Positions 41,927 to 52,900 of a DNA stretch of 64,000 bases are shown in pieces. Source of the DNA: an uncultured Clostridia bacterium (GTDB taxonomy: Bacteria > Bacillota > Clostridia > Christensenellales > Borkfalkiaceae); assembly GCA_947629675.1 (NCBI GenBank), contig CANREM010000002.1, positions 62,001-126,000 of the forward strand. Reading direction: 5' to 3'. A program made the translations under genes and the position numbers. Under the pieces are notes generated by a model. The model was not told where the DNA came from and ran no database searches. It saw nothing but the letters and a program-made list of their open reading frames with translations. How positions within the stretch are numbered: the first letter of the stretch is position 1; every line of letters begins with the position of its first letter.

Positions 41927-42444
41927 GCGTTTTGTTCCTCCTGTTTATAGGAATCGAGGATGCCCTTCACCTTGTCGGGGGTGAGACGGCCGTACACTTC
42001 TTCGCCGATCATCATGACGGGCGCAAGGCCGCACGCGCCGACGCAACGGCAGGTATCGATGGAGAATAGCCCGTCCGCGGTGCATTCGCCGCTCTTGATG
42101 CCGAGTTCCTTCTCGATCTCGGCGAGGATCTTGTCCGATCCCTTCACATAGCACGCCGTGCCGAGGCAGACGCTGATGCGATGCTTTCCCTTGGGGGTGA
42201 GCGAGAACTGCGAGTAGAACGTCACGACCCCGTAGACCTCGGAAAGGGAGATGCCCAGCTCCAAAGCTATGACCTTCTGCACGGACATGGGAAGATATCC
42301 GTAGATCCCCTGCGCCTCCTGCAGGATGTGCATGAGGCAGCCGGGCGTCGCCTTTGAGCTGTCGATCACCGCATGGAGTTTCGCTTGCTGTTCGGGCGTT
42401 CCGAGCGTCTCGCAGCCCGCACAGCCCGCTTCGCTTTGTTTCAT
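41923..42444 (-). CDS. hydC: Hydrogenase HydC subunit (NuoE-like)
   Basis: 173 aa. The NuoE-like fold has an N-terminal helical region (about 20-85) and a thioredoxin-like [2Fe-2S] domain with CLGTACYVKG and CRCVGACGLAP supplying the four cysteines. A short Cys-containing leader (AGCAGCETL) is unusual. It is the first gene of the hydCBA operon, with a strong promoter. ATG 42444 is preceded by ggaggttggaaactat; the ATG 45 nt upstream has no ribosome binding site. Small electron-transfer subunit of the soluble hydrogenase. Confidence 0.94.
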   Translation of the reverse strand: MKQSEAGCAGCETLGTPEQQAKLHAVIDSSKATPGCLMHILQEAQGIYGYLPMSVQKVIALELGISLSEVYGVVTFYSQFSLTPKGKHRISVCLGTACYVKGSDKILAEIEKELGIKSGECTADGLFSIDTCRCVGACGLAPVMMIGEEVYGRLTPDKVKGILDSYKQEEQNA

Positions 42445-42504
42445 ATAGTTTCCAACCTCCGTTGCTTGATTACATTCGTATCGGTGCATTCCGCACCAAG
42501 GCGT

Positions 42505-42533
42505 ATTATATCATAAATAAATTCATTTATCAA
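42505..42533 (-). promoter_or_regulatory. Promoter of the hydCBA operon
   Basis: On the minus strand TTGATA (42528-42533), 17-bp spacer, TATAAT (42505-42510). Confidence 0.75.
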
Positions 42534-42635
42534 CAAGAATTCACACTCTTTTCGCAATTTGACGAATTTTGGCGGGAAAATTTTTTCCCTTGGTATCCAT
42601 TTCGCGGAAAGGGGCAAAAATTTTTCCAAAGGGCA

Positions 42636-42664
42636 TTGACAAAGCCTTCCTCCCATGGTAAAAT
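42636..42664 (+). promoter_or_regulatory. Promoter of glycogen phosphorylase
   Basis: TTGACA (42636-42641), 17-bp spacer, TAAAAT (42659-42664), 70 bp before the ATG. It is divergent from the hydCBA promoter. Confidence 0.75.
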
Positions 42665-42733
42665 TGATTGCGGTTTTTTTGTCAAAAGAGGGAATTTCCC
42701 GAAACATCCGCAAGAAAAAATGGAGAATATACG

Positions 42734-45040
42734 ATGAAATTCAACCGCAAAGAATTTTTGCAAGACGTGGAGCGCATCCTGCACGCCGATTTCAAGACAG
42801 ACTTGAAGTCCGCCGACAAAAAGGAGCTTTACAACGCCGTCTCCAAGGCGGTCATGCTCGAGGCATACCCCGATTGGGAGACCTCGCGGGCGGCGGATAA
42901 GAGGCGTTGCGGGTACTTTTCCGCAGAATTTTTGATGGGCCGTGCCATCTTCAACAACCTCATGAACCTCGGCATCCTCGAGGAGGTGAAGGGCGCGCTT
43001 GCCTCCGTCGGCGAGGACCTCGGGCAGTTCGAAGAGGTGGAGGACGCCGCCCTCGGGAACGGGGGCCTCGGCCGCCTTGCCGCCTGCTATCTCGAAGCCG
43101 CCGCGAGCAAAAACCTCCCCCTCGACGGGTACGGCATCCGCTACCGCTACGGCCTCTTCCGTCAGGTCTTTGAGGACGGTTATCAGAAGGAGGAGGGGGA
43201 CGATTGGCTGCGCTGGGGGGACCCTTGGTCGGTGCGCGTCGAACGGGACGCCTGCATCGTCCGCTTCTCGGACATGGATATCCTCGCCGTCCCCTACGAC
43301 ATGCCCATCTTCGGCTATAAGAACGGCGTCGTCAACACCCTCCGTCTCTGGTCGAGCGAGCCTGTCCGCGCCTTCGACTTCGACCTCTTCGACACGATGA
43401 AGGGGGACACCAAGGCGGTCGATAACTTCAACGCGACCAAGATCTGCGATGTTCTCTATCCCAACGACAACACGATGGTGGGCAAGCTCCTCCGCCTCCG
43501 CCAGCAGTACTTCATGGTGTCCGCCTCCCTTCAGGACATCGTGAAAAAGTTCAAGGCGGCGGGAAGAGATATACGTACCCTCCCCGAGAAATATTGCTTC
43601 CAGCTCAACGACACGCACCCCGTGCTGGCCATCCCCGAACTCATCCGCATCCTGCGCTGTGAGGGGCTGTCCTTCGACGAGGCGTTCGACGTCGCGCGCC
43701 GCACGTTCAACTTCACCAACCACACCATCATGGCGGAGGCCCTCGAGCGGTGGGACGTTCTCGCCCTTTCCGACCTTCTTCCCTCCGTCTATGAGCAGAT
43801 CCTCGGCTGTCAGGAACGTCTGGAGCGCGAGGGGCTGGACAGGGACCGCTTCTTCATCGTGCGCGACGGCACCGTCCACATGGCGAACCTCGCGATCTTC
43901 GTCTCCTCGAAGGTCAACGGCGTCGCCGAGATCCATACGAACATCTTAAAGACGGAGACCTTCCGCAATTGGTACGAACGCTACCCCGAGAAGTTCGTCA
44001 ACATCACGAACGGCATCACGCCCCGCCGCTGGCTGCTCCTCAACAACCCCGCCCTCGCGAAGGTCATCGATTCGAAGATCGGCGAGGGATGGCACACCGA
44101 CCTCAAACAGCTTGCGGATCTTCGTCCCTTCGTGGACGAGATCCTGCCCGACTTCAAACGCATCAAGGGGGAGAACAAGCAAAAGCTCGCCGCCTATATA
44201 AAGGAACGCGAGGGGGTGGAGATCCCGTCGCACTTCATCTTCGACATCCAGATCAAGCGTCTGCACGAGTACAAGCGGCAGCTCCTCAACGCCCTCTCCA
44301 TCCTGCACTTCTACTTCGGCGTGAAGGAGGGGAGCATTCAGAACTTCCCGCCCACCGCCTTCATCTTCGGCGCGAAGGCCGCCCCCGGCTACTATATGGC
44401 AAAGGCGGTCATCAAATTCATCAATGAGATCGCAAAGCTCGTCAACGGCGACGCGGAGGTCTCCAAAGTGATGCGCGTCGTCTTCGTGCAGGACTACGAC
44501 GTCTCCTATGCGGAAAAGCTCGTCTGCGCGGCGGACGCTTCCGAACAGATCTCCACCGCGGGCATGGAGGCGAGCGGCACCGGCAACATGAAGTTCATGC
44601 TCAACGGCACCGTCACCCTCGGCACCATGGACGGCGCGAACGTCGAGATCTGCGAAGAGGCGGGAAGGGAAAACAACTACATCTTCGGCGCGACCGTGGA
44701 CGAAGTGAACGCCGTCAAGCACGGCTACAACCCTTGGGACATCATCAACAGGACCCCCGAGCTTCGCCGCCTCCTCGATACCCTCGTCAACGGGACTTTT
44801 TCGGACGAGAGGGGGATGCTCCGCCGCCTCTATGAGAGCATCACGGGCGGACATGAGCCGGACAGATACCTCGTCTGCTACGATTTCGCCGACTATATCC
44901 GCGTGAAGGAGGAGCTTCTCCGCGACTACGGCAGCGACGCGTTCTACAAAAAGAGCCTTCTCAATCTCTGCGCCGCGGGCAAGTTCTCCGCCGACCGCTC
45001 GGTCCGCGACTACTCCGACCTCATCTGGCACATCGGCTGA
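42734..45040 (+). CDS. glgP: Glycogen/maltodextrin phosphorylase
   Basis: 768 aa GT35 enzyme that releases glucose-1-phosphate from alpha-1,4-glucans. The PLP lysine is Lys620 in EASGTGNMKF. Other blocks are GNGGLGRLAACYLEA, NDTHPVLAIPELIRIL, NGITPRRWL and IKRLHEYKRQLLN. Length is that of the compact clostridial form. ATG 42734 follows tggagaatatacg and opens the conserved N-terminus; the earlier in-frame ATG at 42668 lies just beyond the -10 box. Single-gene transcription unit with its own terminator. Cytosolic. Feeding fermentation and the divergent hydrogenase operon is an inference from placement. Confidence 0.95.
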   Translation: MKFNRKEFLQDVERILHADFKTDLKSADKKELYNAVSKAVMLEAYPDWETSRAADKRRCGYFSAEFLMGRAIFNNLMNLGILEEVKGALASVGEDLGQFEEVEDAALGNGGLGRLAACYLEAAASKNLPLDGYGIRYRYGLFRQVFEDGYQKEEGDDWLRWGDPWSVRVERDACIVRFSDMDILAVPYDMPIFGYKNGVVNTLRLWSSEPVRAFDFDLFDTMKGDTKAVDNFNATKICDVLYPNDNTMVGKLLRLRQQYFMVSASLQDIVKKFKAAGRDIRTLPEKYCFQLNDTHPVLAIPELIRILRCEGLSFDEAFDVARRTFNFTNHTIMAEALERWDVLALSDLLPSVYEQILGCQERLEREGLDRDRFFIVRDGTVHMANLAIFVSSKVNGVAEIHTNILKTETFRNWYERYPEKFVNITNGITPRRWLLLNNPALAKVIDSKIGEGWHTDLKQLADLRPFVDEILPDFKRIKGENKQKLAAYIKEREGVEIPSHFIFDIQIKRLHEYKRQLLNALSILHFYFGVKEGSIQNFPPTAFIFGAKAAPGYYMAKAVIKFINEIAKLVNGDAEVSKVMRVVFVQDYDVSYAEKLVCAADASEQISTAGMEASGTGNMKFMLNGTVTLGTMDGANVEICEEAGRENNYIFGATVDEVNAVKHGYNPWDIINRTPELRRLLDTLVNGTFSDERGMLRRLYESITGGHEPDRYLVCYDFADYIRVKEELLRDYGSDAFYKKSLLNLCAAGKFSADRSVRDYSDLIWHIG

Positions 45041-45054
45041 TGCCTTTTCAAAAA

Positions 45055-45080
45055 GGACCGCTTCGGGCGGTCCTTTTTTT
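45055..45080 (+). terminator. Terminator after glgP
   Basis: GGACCGC/GCGGTCC stem, short loop, seven T. Confidence 0.9.
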
Positions 45081-45113
45081 GTGCATAACTTTTACAAATC
45101 GGCCTCAAAAAAG

Positions 45114-45142
45114 TTGACAAACAGGGGGGGGGGTGCTATTAT
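45114..45142 (+). promoter_or_regulatory. Poly-G spacer promoter of giant lipoproteins 2 and 3
   Basis: TTGACA (45114-45119) and TATTAT (45137-45142, preceded by TGC) are 17 bp apart. The spacer contains ten consecutive G (45124-45133). It is otherwise aligned with the promoter at 15617-15644, which has eight G and 16 bp. Confidence 0.78.
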
Positions 45143-45191
45143 GAGATAAATTTTATTTATATTATCGTATAAAATCATTTCATTTTTGGTT

Positions 45192-45203
45192 TTATGCGCA
45201 TAA
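45192..45203 (+). promoter_or_regulatory. Conserved leader palindrome, giant lipoprotein 2
   Basis: TTATGCGCATAA, identical to 15695-15706, 50 nt after the -10 box and 26 nt before the ATG. Confidence 0.55.
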
Positions 45204-45228
45204 TATAGAAAGAAAAAAGGAGGCACAC

Positions 45229-48200
45229 ATGAAAAAAGTGCGCAAATTGTGGCTGGGCGGCATGGCTCTTGCGATGGTCGTGGCGGCCACCTGCGGCATC
45301 GTCGCAGGCTGCGGGAGGGCGAAGGGCAAGCTCACCCTCGAAGAGGGGAACGGCGGCACGCTTTCCAAGACGGAATACAAGGTCGCAGAGGGGACCTCTC
45401 TCAAGGACTTCCTTGCTGACAAGGCACCCGTGCCCGAGGAGGGGCTCACCTTTGCGGGGTGGTACCTGAATGGCTCTCCCATGGAAGACGGGGCTACCAT
45501 GTCCAAGGACGGGGTCACACTTACGGCCAAATACAACGCTACTTACACCCTCAATGTCTACACAATGGATGTCGATGGGAACTATCCCGAGACGGCTTCC
45601 GTGCAGACCGCGGAGAGCCTCTATCTCGAGCCGCTCGATCTCGAAACGGCGTTTGCTCTTCCCGAGGGCTTTGAGTTCGATGCGACGGCGGAGGACGTCC
45701 TCTCCTCCGATTCTTTGGGGAAGAACGCTACATTCAACGTCCATCTCTCCCGCAAGATGGTCACCGTCCGCTTCTATGCGAACATCGAAGGAGACGAAGA
45801 GGACCAGCGCGAGATCGTGACCGTACGCTACGGGACAAAGATCGAAGTAAGATCGGGCGACATCTTCAGGGTGCCCGACACCTTGCTCTTTGCGGGCTGG
45901 GCGGCTTCGGAAGAGGGAGAGATCGTCCACCGTGCGGGCGAAGAGATCGAACTCACATCCGACCTCGTTTTGTTCGCACTTTGGGACATGGGGTACACCG
46001 ACCGCTTCGGCGGCGAGGATATCCTCTTCCTTCCCCGCACCGAGGAGGGTGTCGCCCTTCTCGTCCGCGCGGGGCTGCAGCTTCGCGGGACGGCGGATGG
46101 GACTTCCGCCAATTTCGTCCTCACGCAAGAAGATACGCTGAAGGCGAGACTGTATGCGGATCACACGTTCGCATATGAAAAGACGGCCGCTAAAGGGACC
46201 TATTCCTATCTCGACGGCTACTATTCGGAGGAAGAAGGGTCCCCCGTGCATCATGATTACACGCTCGAGCTTGACGGCAGCGGCTCCGCTATCGTTCGCA
46301 AGACGGCGGAGGATGAGGGCACACAGGGCGGATACCGCCTCGTCGAAGACGACATCTACGAATTTATGGGCGATCATCCCTTCAAATTCACCCTCCACGA
46401 CTATGAGGAGGACGGCGACGCGGTGTCCGTGTTCCAGATCTGCGGCGAAGAGGCGGGAGAATACTATAATTTCACGCTCTCGAGCGCGGACGGCTATGGT
46501 TCGGTAAATGCCTCTCTCATGCTCCGCCTCGACGGCTTCGGCGGTGCGCAGGAAGTCAACCCGCAGGTCACCACCGTGCCGGGCGGCTATGTCATCGCGA
46601 CGGGCAAATATGTCCTCCGCGACATCAAGGACGCGAGCGGCAAGGTCACCGGGCAGGAGGGCTATGTATTCTTCGAAGCTTCGGGTCTCAATCCTGCGAA
46701 GAGCTACACCTTCCGCCTCATCGAACTCACCGTCGGCAACGGCTTTATCAAGAAGAGCTATGCGGAGGGAGAATATTCGGACGGCGAGGGCGGCACGCTC
46801 ACCCTCGATGGCTACGGTGCGTTTGCGGAGAGCGTCCGTTATGTGGACGCCGAAGGGAAGGCGCATACGGGCACCTATCTCACGGAGAGCAGCGTGCTCT
46901 TCGGGCAGGTCGTCCGCTTTGTAGATCTCACGGCGGATAAGGAATATCTCCTCGGCCTGACGGGGGAGGACAGCTTCGAAGTGCTTCCCGGATTCACGGA
47001 ATATTACCAGACGGATATGCGCGGCACGGGATTCACCTATGACCCGATCATCCTCCTTACGGAAGAGGAAGTCAAGGACGCGGACGGCAAGACGCTCGGC
47101 AAGCGCGCAGAGCTTTGGAGCGGGAATGCTCCCGCCGTACTCGTCGCGCGCGGATATTATACGGAAAAGGGTGGCATCTACACCTTCACCCGCACCGAAG
47201 TCGTAGATGAGACCAAGGCGGCCTCCCTCTTCGAAACGGCTGTTTTCCTCACGGCGGATGCGAATGTGAGAAGTTCGTCGCATACCATCTTCCACCTCCT
47301 CGAAAAGGACGGCGTCGCGCAGAACATGGCGAGAAAATGGGAGAATGCGGACGGTTCGGTCCTCTACTATTCGAGCGGCCCGAGGGGCACCACGGGCGTC
47401 GGGGCGATCTATGTCCCCGCCGAGGGAGAGCCGGTCACGGGGAGCGCGATCATTCCCATGGCGACCGGTCCCTATAATCAAATGGTGCTCACGATCAACA
47501 GATACATCGGTTCGAGCTATGAGGGTTCCCTCTACTTCGAGGTGGAAAACCAGCTCGGCGGCGGGACCTTCACGCTTCTCGATCCCGGTCCCATCTCGCT
47601 CAAGGCTTTCGTCAAGGGGCAACCCGAGGAGAACGATACATTCAAGACGGACGGCAAGGGCAAGGCGGAATATCTCTACCGCGGACAATGGGTAGAGGGG
47701 ACGCTCGTATTCTCCCATGAGACAGAACTCGGCATGAAGGTCTACGACTTCACCCCGAAAGGCCCCGATGCGCCCATCGACGCCTTCCAATGCATGATCA
47801 CCTCCGTTTCCAGCGGCTTTGTCTCCGTGAACGTCTACATCCCCTTCGATGCGGCGGTCAACGGCGTGTATGAGTCCGAAAAGGACGGCACGCTCACCCT
47901 CGACGGCTTCGGCTACTACGGCGACTACGTTGACGGCGACGGCGAGCATTACATCGGACAGTATGCGAGGAGCAGCGTCATCGAGAGCATGGTGCAGTTC
48001 GTCGCAGTGAGCGGAGATATCTTCTTCTTCGATATCAAAGACGGCAAGACCTTCACGCGTAGGGGACCGGAATTCGGCATCACGCCCTATATCTTCGTCG
48101 ATAATTTCACCGCCACCGAATATGAGGTCTCCCTCGACGGCTACGGCAATGCAAACATCTATCTGAGGGGCAACCGCGAGACGCCCGTTGCGACGGCGAC

Positions 48201-49872
48201 CTACCGCGCAGAAGCGGGCTATACCAACCGCTTCGTCCTCTCGATCCCTTCAAACAGTGGCACGGTGGAAGTTTCCATCCGTCTTGCCGAGGGAACGATC
48301 GACGGCGTCAGCGACATCTATGCCGTCTTGCAGGATGTGCGAGGCGTCCTTGCCTTCCACGATGCAGAATGGAACGCGATCATCTTCACAGGCTATGGCG
48401 ACGGGACCTATTTCGACGGGCTTGGAAAGGCCTGCGCTCTTTCGGTCGACCGTCTCTCGGACACGGTCTGCTTTATTACATCAGAGGCCTACACGGGTGT
48501 CGTTCTCCTCGACCTTGAGAAGAACACCTTCACCTACGGCGCGGGCGAGGCTCTCCTCGGCGGTTACTATGGGGAGGACTTCTCCGCCGTCATTCTCGAG
48601 GCGGACGGCATTGGCTCCTACCTCGGCAACGATGCCTTCTACTATGCGGACAGCACTTCTGTGCATGTCTTTACCCCGAATAAGAGCGGCCCGCACTACT
48701 ATGCGGAAGAGGTCCTCTCCCTCGAGGGCAAAGATCTCAAGGATAAGAACGGCAGGACGTTCTATCACTATCAGAGCGGCGAGATCGTCCTCACCGCGGC
48801 GGACAGCAAGACCTATACATTCACGCCGGAAGAGGGCGGAGTGCTTGACGGGGCGGAAGTCGCCGTCTCGGACGGGACGACCTACACGCTCCGCATCTCC
48901 TACACCGCAACGGGTGCGTCGCTCAACCTCATGCAGGGGCAGACCCGTCTGTATGCGACTGCGACCTATCAGAGAGACGGCACCGGGACGATCGCTTTGG
49001 GCCGCACGGTTGAAGTTCTCTACGACTACGACTATTACTACCTTGCCAACAGCCCCGCATCCTCCTATGGCGAGATCGAGACTTGGGAAGAGGGCGGCAA
49101 ACTGTATGCCTCCGGGTTCTTCAACTTCCTTTCCGACAGCGAGGGCCATGTCCTCTCCTTCCGGGGAAGCGAGGTGCGCGTCGAGGAGGGCGCGAGCCAG
49201 AACTTTGGCGACCGCTTCTATGTGGAGATCAGCGACGGAAAGCTCTCCTATTCGATCTCGTGGTATAAGACCAAGTCGAATTCCGGGGAATATGATTGCT
49301 ACCTTCTCTACCTCGTCACCATCCTCTCGGAAATGGAGGCGGAAGGGGGTTATACGGCGAAGATCGAGCAGTTCGTCACGACGCAGATCAACTTGAAGAA
49401 CGTATTCGGTTCGGACTACACCCGCGGCGACCTCGTCTTTGTCGACCTCTACCATGAGGATGAACTCATCGTTGACGATGGCTTCTTCTTCGATCCGCAC
49501 AACGGCTTTGTCGCCCTCGTCTCTTCCGAGAACAGTGCAGTCGGATATCTCATGCGCTTCACCTACAACGACAGCGGACTCGTCAAGGCGATGACCGTCG
49601 AGCTTTGTACGCACAAGTATCTCTCCACGGCGGACGGCGCGTATCGCTTCGCAGCCTTCGTGGATGCAGAGGGGAACGTCCTCGCACTCCTCACCTTCGA
49701 GACGAAGCAGGCGGATGAGAGCTATCTCGAACTTCACATCACCGATTGCACGGTGAAAGAGGGTGTGTGGCGCATCGTCACGGACGGCGAGGCCGAATCG
49801 GGCAGCGCGCTCGAGGCGGGGATATACTCCGTCACGTTCACGGGCGAAGCGGCCACGGTCACAAAACTTTGA
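45229..49872 (+). CDS. Giant surface lipoprotein 2 (InlB-like module plus LDG-repeat array)
   Basis: 1547 aa paralogue of giant lipoprotein 1. Lipobox IVAGC with lipidated Cys28. The first about 130 residues are nearly identical to both paralogues, including an InlB-like unit with LTFAGWYLNG and TLTAKYNA; a second such unit lies at about 175-250 (LLFAGWAAS, VLFALWD). The remainder is an array of LDG units, for example LTLDGYGAFAESVRYVDAEG, LTLDGFGYYGDYVDGDG and VSLDGYGNANIYL, each followed by a GxY turn and beta strands. No sortase motif or C-terminal anchor, so lipid anchoring only. RBS aaggaggcacac. Giant lipoprotein 3 follows 58 nt later with no promoter of its own, giving an operon under the poly-G promoter. 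Confidence 0.85.
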   Translation: MKKVRKLWLGGMALAMVVAATCGIVAGCGRAKGKLTLEEGNGGTLSKTEYKVAEGTSLKDFLADKAPVPEEGLTFAGWYLNGSPMEDGATMSKDGVTLTAKYNATYTLNVYTMDVDGNYPETASVQTAESLYLEPLDLETAFALPEGFEFDATAEDVLSSDSLGKNATFNVHLSRKMVTVRFYANIEGDEEDQREIVTVRYGTKIEVRSGDIFRVPDTLLFAGWAASEEGEIVHRAGEEIELTSDLVLFALWDMGYTDRFGGEDILFLPRTEEGVALLVRAGLQLRGTADGTSANFVLTQEDTLKARLYADHTFAYEKTAAKGTYSYLDGYYSEEEGSPVHHDYTLELDGSGSAIVRKTAEDEGTQGGYRLVEDDIYEFMGDHPFKFTLHDYEEDGDAVSVFQICGEEAGEYYNFTLSSADGYGSVNASLMLRLDGFGGAQEVNPQVTTVPGGYVIATGKYVLRDIKDASGKVTGQEGYVFFEASGLNPAKSYTFRLIELTVGNGFIKKSYAEGEYSDGEGGTLTLDGYGAFAESVRYVDAEGKAHTGTYLTESSVLFGQVVRFVDLTADKEYLLGLTGEDSFEVLPGFTEYYQTDMRGTGFTYDPIILLTEEEVKDADGKTLGKRAELWSGNAPAVLVARGYYTEKGGIYTFTRTEVVDETKAASLFETAVFLTADANVRSSSHTIFHLLEKDGVAQNMARKWENADGSVLYYSSGPRGTTGVGAIYVPAEGEPVTGSAIIPMATGPYNQMVLTINRYIGSSYEGSLYFEVENQLGGGTFTLLDPGPISLKAFVKGQPEENDTFKTDGKGKAEYLYRGQWVEGTLVFSHETELGMKVYDFTPKGPDAPIDAFQCMITSVSSGFVSVNVYIPFDAAVNGVYESEKDGTLTLDGFGYYGDYVDGDGEHYIGQYARSSVIESMVQFVAVSGDIFFFDIKDGKTFTRRGPEFGITPYIFVDNFTATEYEVSLDGYGNANIYLRGNRETPVATATYRAEAGYTNRFVLSIPSNSGTVEVSIRLAEGTIDGVSDIYAVLQDVRGVLAFHDAEWNAIIFTGYGDGTYFDGLGKACALSVDRLSDTVCFITSEAYTGVVLLDLEKNTFTYGAGEALLGGYYGEDFSAVILEADGIGSYLGNDAFYYADSTSVHVFTPNKSGPHYYAEEVLSLEGKDLKDKNGRTFYHYQSGEIVLTAADSKTYTFTPEEGGVLDGAEVAVSDGTTYTLRISYTATGASLNLMQGQTRLYATATYQRDGTGTIALGRTVEVLYDYDYYYLANSPASSYGEIETWEEGGKLYASGFFNFLSDSEGHVLSFRGSEVRVEEGASQNFGDRFYVEISDGKLSYSISWYKTKSNSGEYDCYLLYLVTILSEMEAEGGYTAKIEQFVTTQINLKNVFGSDYTRGDLVFVDLYHEDELIVDDGFFFDPHNGFVALVSSENSAVGYLMRFTYNDSGLVKAMTVELCTHKYLSTADGAYRFAAFVDAEGNVLALLTFETKQADESYLELHITDCTVKEGVWRIVTDGEAESGSALEAGIYSVTFTGEAATVTKL

Positions 49873-49930
49873 GATAGCTTCGCCTTCGAAAGGGAAAAAA
49901 CCTCATATAAGAATTTAACAGGAGGAAATT

Positions 49931-52900
49931 ATGAAAAAAGTGCGCAAATTGTGGCTCGGCGGCATGGTTCTTGCGATGGTCGTGGCGGCCACCTGCGGCA
50001 TCGTCGCGGGCTGCGGGAAGGCGAAGGGCAAGCTCACCCTCGAAGAGGGAAACGGCGGCACGCTTTCCGCAACGGAATATAAGGTCGAAGTCGGCGCGAA
50101 CCTCAAGGATTTCCTTGCGGACAAGGCACCCGTGCCCGAGGAGGGCCTCACCTTTGCGGGGTGGTACTTAAACGGCGCACCCATGGAGGATGGGGCTACC
50201 ATGTCCAAGGATGGGGTCACACTTACGGCCAAATACAACGTCACTTACACCCTCAATGTCTACACAATGGATGTCGATGGGAACTATCCCGAGACGGCTT
50301 CCGTGCAGACCGCGGAGGGCCTCTATCTCGAGCCGCTCGATCTCACATCGTCCCTCAATGCCACTGAAGGGTTTGAGGTAGACGACGGGAAGCAGAACGT
50401 CCTCTCCGTCGGGTCCCTCGGCAAAGACGCCGTCTTTACCGTCTATCTGGAACGCGAACAATATTCGCTCCGCTATGTGGCGGACCTTCCCGAAGGATAC
50501 GGTGAGGCGAGCGACAAGGTCGTTTCCCACTATTATGATACGAAGGAGAACGCGATCGACGGCGACGTCTACGGTAAAGGCGACGCCCTCTACCTCGAGG
50601 GCTGGGCGACGGAAGCGGGCGGCGAGATCGTCTACCGAGTGGGCGACGAGATCACCGTCAAGGGCGACATTGTCCTGCATGCGGTATGGAGCAAAGGGAT
50701 CCGCGACCTCATGGGCGGCGCAGACGTCGTTTATCTTCTGTCGAGCAAACCGGGCAGTGCGGTCCTCAACCGCGGCGGGGTGAAGTTCGAAGGCACCGTT
50801 GCAGAGGACAAGGATTCCGTCACCTTCTCGATGCCCGACGGCAAGTCCTATGTCGTCTATCTCTACACGGACGGCTTTGCGGCCTATCACGAGAATTTTG
50901 AGGGTACATACGAGTACTATGACAGGTTCTATGCCCCCGCGGGCGTTACCCGTGAAAAGAAAACGCTCGTGCTTGACGGCAAGAATGCGGCGACCCTCAC
51001 GGTCGGCGAAGGTGCGGATGCCAAGACTTATAAGGGCACCTACTCCTTTGAAATGGAGCAGGAACACTTCCGCTTCGTATCGGATGAGATCGACTTCTAT
51101 TTCATGCTCGGCGTGACCCGCACGGACAATAAGCCCGTATTTTCCCTCTACTATCCGGAAGAGGACGGCAGCTTTGAGCAGTTTATCGTTCTCGATCCCG
51201 TGGAAGGTCTTGGCTATTCGGGCGATTACGTCATGGAACTTGACGGTTCGGGCCATGCCGTGATCCACTTTGGTGACGAGGAGTACGTCGGCACCTATTT
51301 CACGGATTATTGGTCGGACGATGAGGATGACAATACCCTTTACGGGGCTGTCAGCTTTGAGAATGGAGACGGCGAGACGCAGGAATGGTGGTTCCTTTTG
51401 ATCGAACTTACGGACGGGAGCATTTCATTCATCAAGGCGGATCCCATCGCCATGGGCATCTTCCAAGGGGAAGTGGACGGGCAGGCTGCCACGCTGGAGC
51501 TTGACGGTTTTGCGAACACAAAGACGAGTGCGTGCCTGACGATCGGCGAAAAGGCTGTTTACGGATCCTATTCCGTTGTGACGCAGCTCAGATTGCTCGG
51601 GGGCGTGGTCGTCGAACTTGAAATGGAGGACGGGAGCAGCTACTCCTTCCGCGTCCATGACGAGGCGTTTGAGGAATTCGATCTCAACTTCACCGAATAT
51701 TATTGGATCGATAACGGCGATTTGCCTCAGAAGCAGCTCCTGGTGCTCTACGAAGATCCCGTCACAGGGATCAAGGACGAGACGGGGAAGGATGTCGCGG
51801 CGAAGAGGGCGGAAGTTTATCTTTACGCCGAGGATCGGGAGAAATTGGTCCATGCCGCGAAGGGGTATTATGTCGCACAGCCTTACGGCGATGTGACGAT
51901 CTACGAGTATGTCGAACAGGAAAAAGATGCCGCTTATACGGGCGATGCATTCTATCAGAACATCCGATTCCTCGTGGGCGGGATCTCCTCGGGCGACGAA
52001 TCATATGATGTGTTCTATCTACTTTCGAGCGATTACGGCACCGAAGATCAGGTCATCTATTTCGAGGCTTATTATGAATACGAAGTTACAAAGGATGGCA
52101 ATGTCTATACGGGCAATGGGCTACTGTATAACAAGAATGGGGATCCGGGGATCACGGGCATGGGCAGCCTCTATTTCGAGGCCGTAAAAGACGGGAAGGG
52201 CGAAATCACTTCCTACAATGCCTATGAGGGCAGCGTCGCGCTGTTCGATCTCGAAAGCGATGAACTTGCAAGCGGTGGATCCGATCACGAGCAAGGCCCG
52301 AAGTATCTTGAGTTCGCTTACTATTATGTCAATGAGGACGATCTTCTCGCATTGGGGACCCGCTACTTCATGCTCGGCGTCGGCGAGTTGGAGGGCAACG
52401 TCGAAGTTAATATCGCGCGTCCGCTCAAATACGAGCCGGTCGATTTGACGTACACCGATGCCGACGGATCCATGTTCATGGATTATTTCTCGATGACGCT
52501 CGACGGGACAGGCGCGGCCGTCTGGAACATCTATGAATTGGATGATAGTTCGTGGTGGCCGAGCTACGAGTTCGTCGCGAGCGTGAACGGAACCGCCGAG
52601 ATCACGGGCAAGACGGAGTTCGGCGATGAGATCTATCACTTCGTCCCCGAGACAAACACATACGGCGTAAAGGAGATCTCCTTTATAATCGAATACTACA
52701 TATATGAATATTTCGGACGCCCTATCCCGTATTGGCTCCTGCACGAACAGGTCTGTGAGCAGACGACTTTGGTCGGCGAGGACGGTTCTTCGCTGAAGAT
52801 CGACGGATTTACATATTGGGCAGAATATCGGGACGCCGACGGCGAAACCTTTGAGGGAACTTATTACTATGGCGTGACGGAAGATGACGAGACGGATATG

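Noticed and set aside
45175-47949. 924-codon open frame antisense to giant lipoprotein 2
   Set aside because: Shadow of the plus-strand lipoprotein gene; its end overlaps the shared leader, and similar shadows lie opposite the other giant lipoprotein genes.
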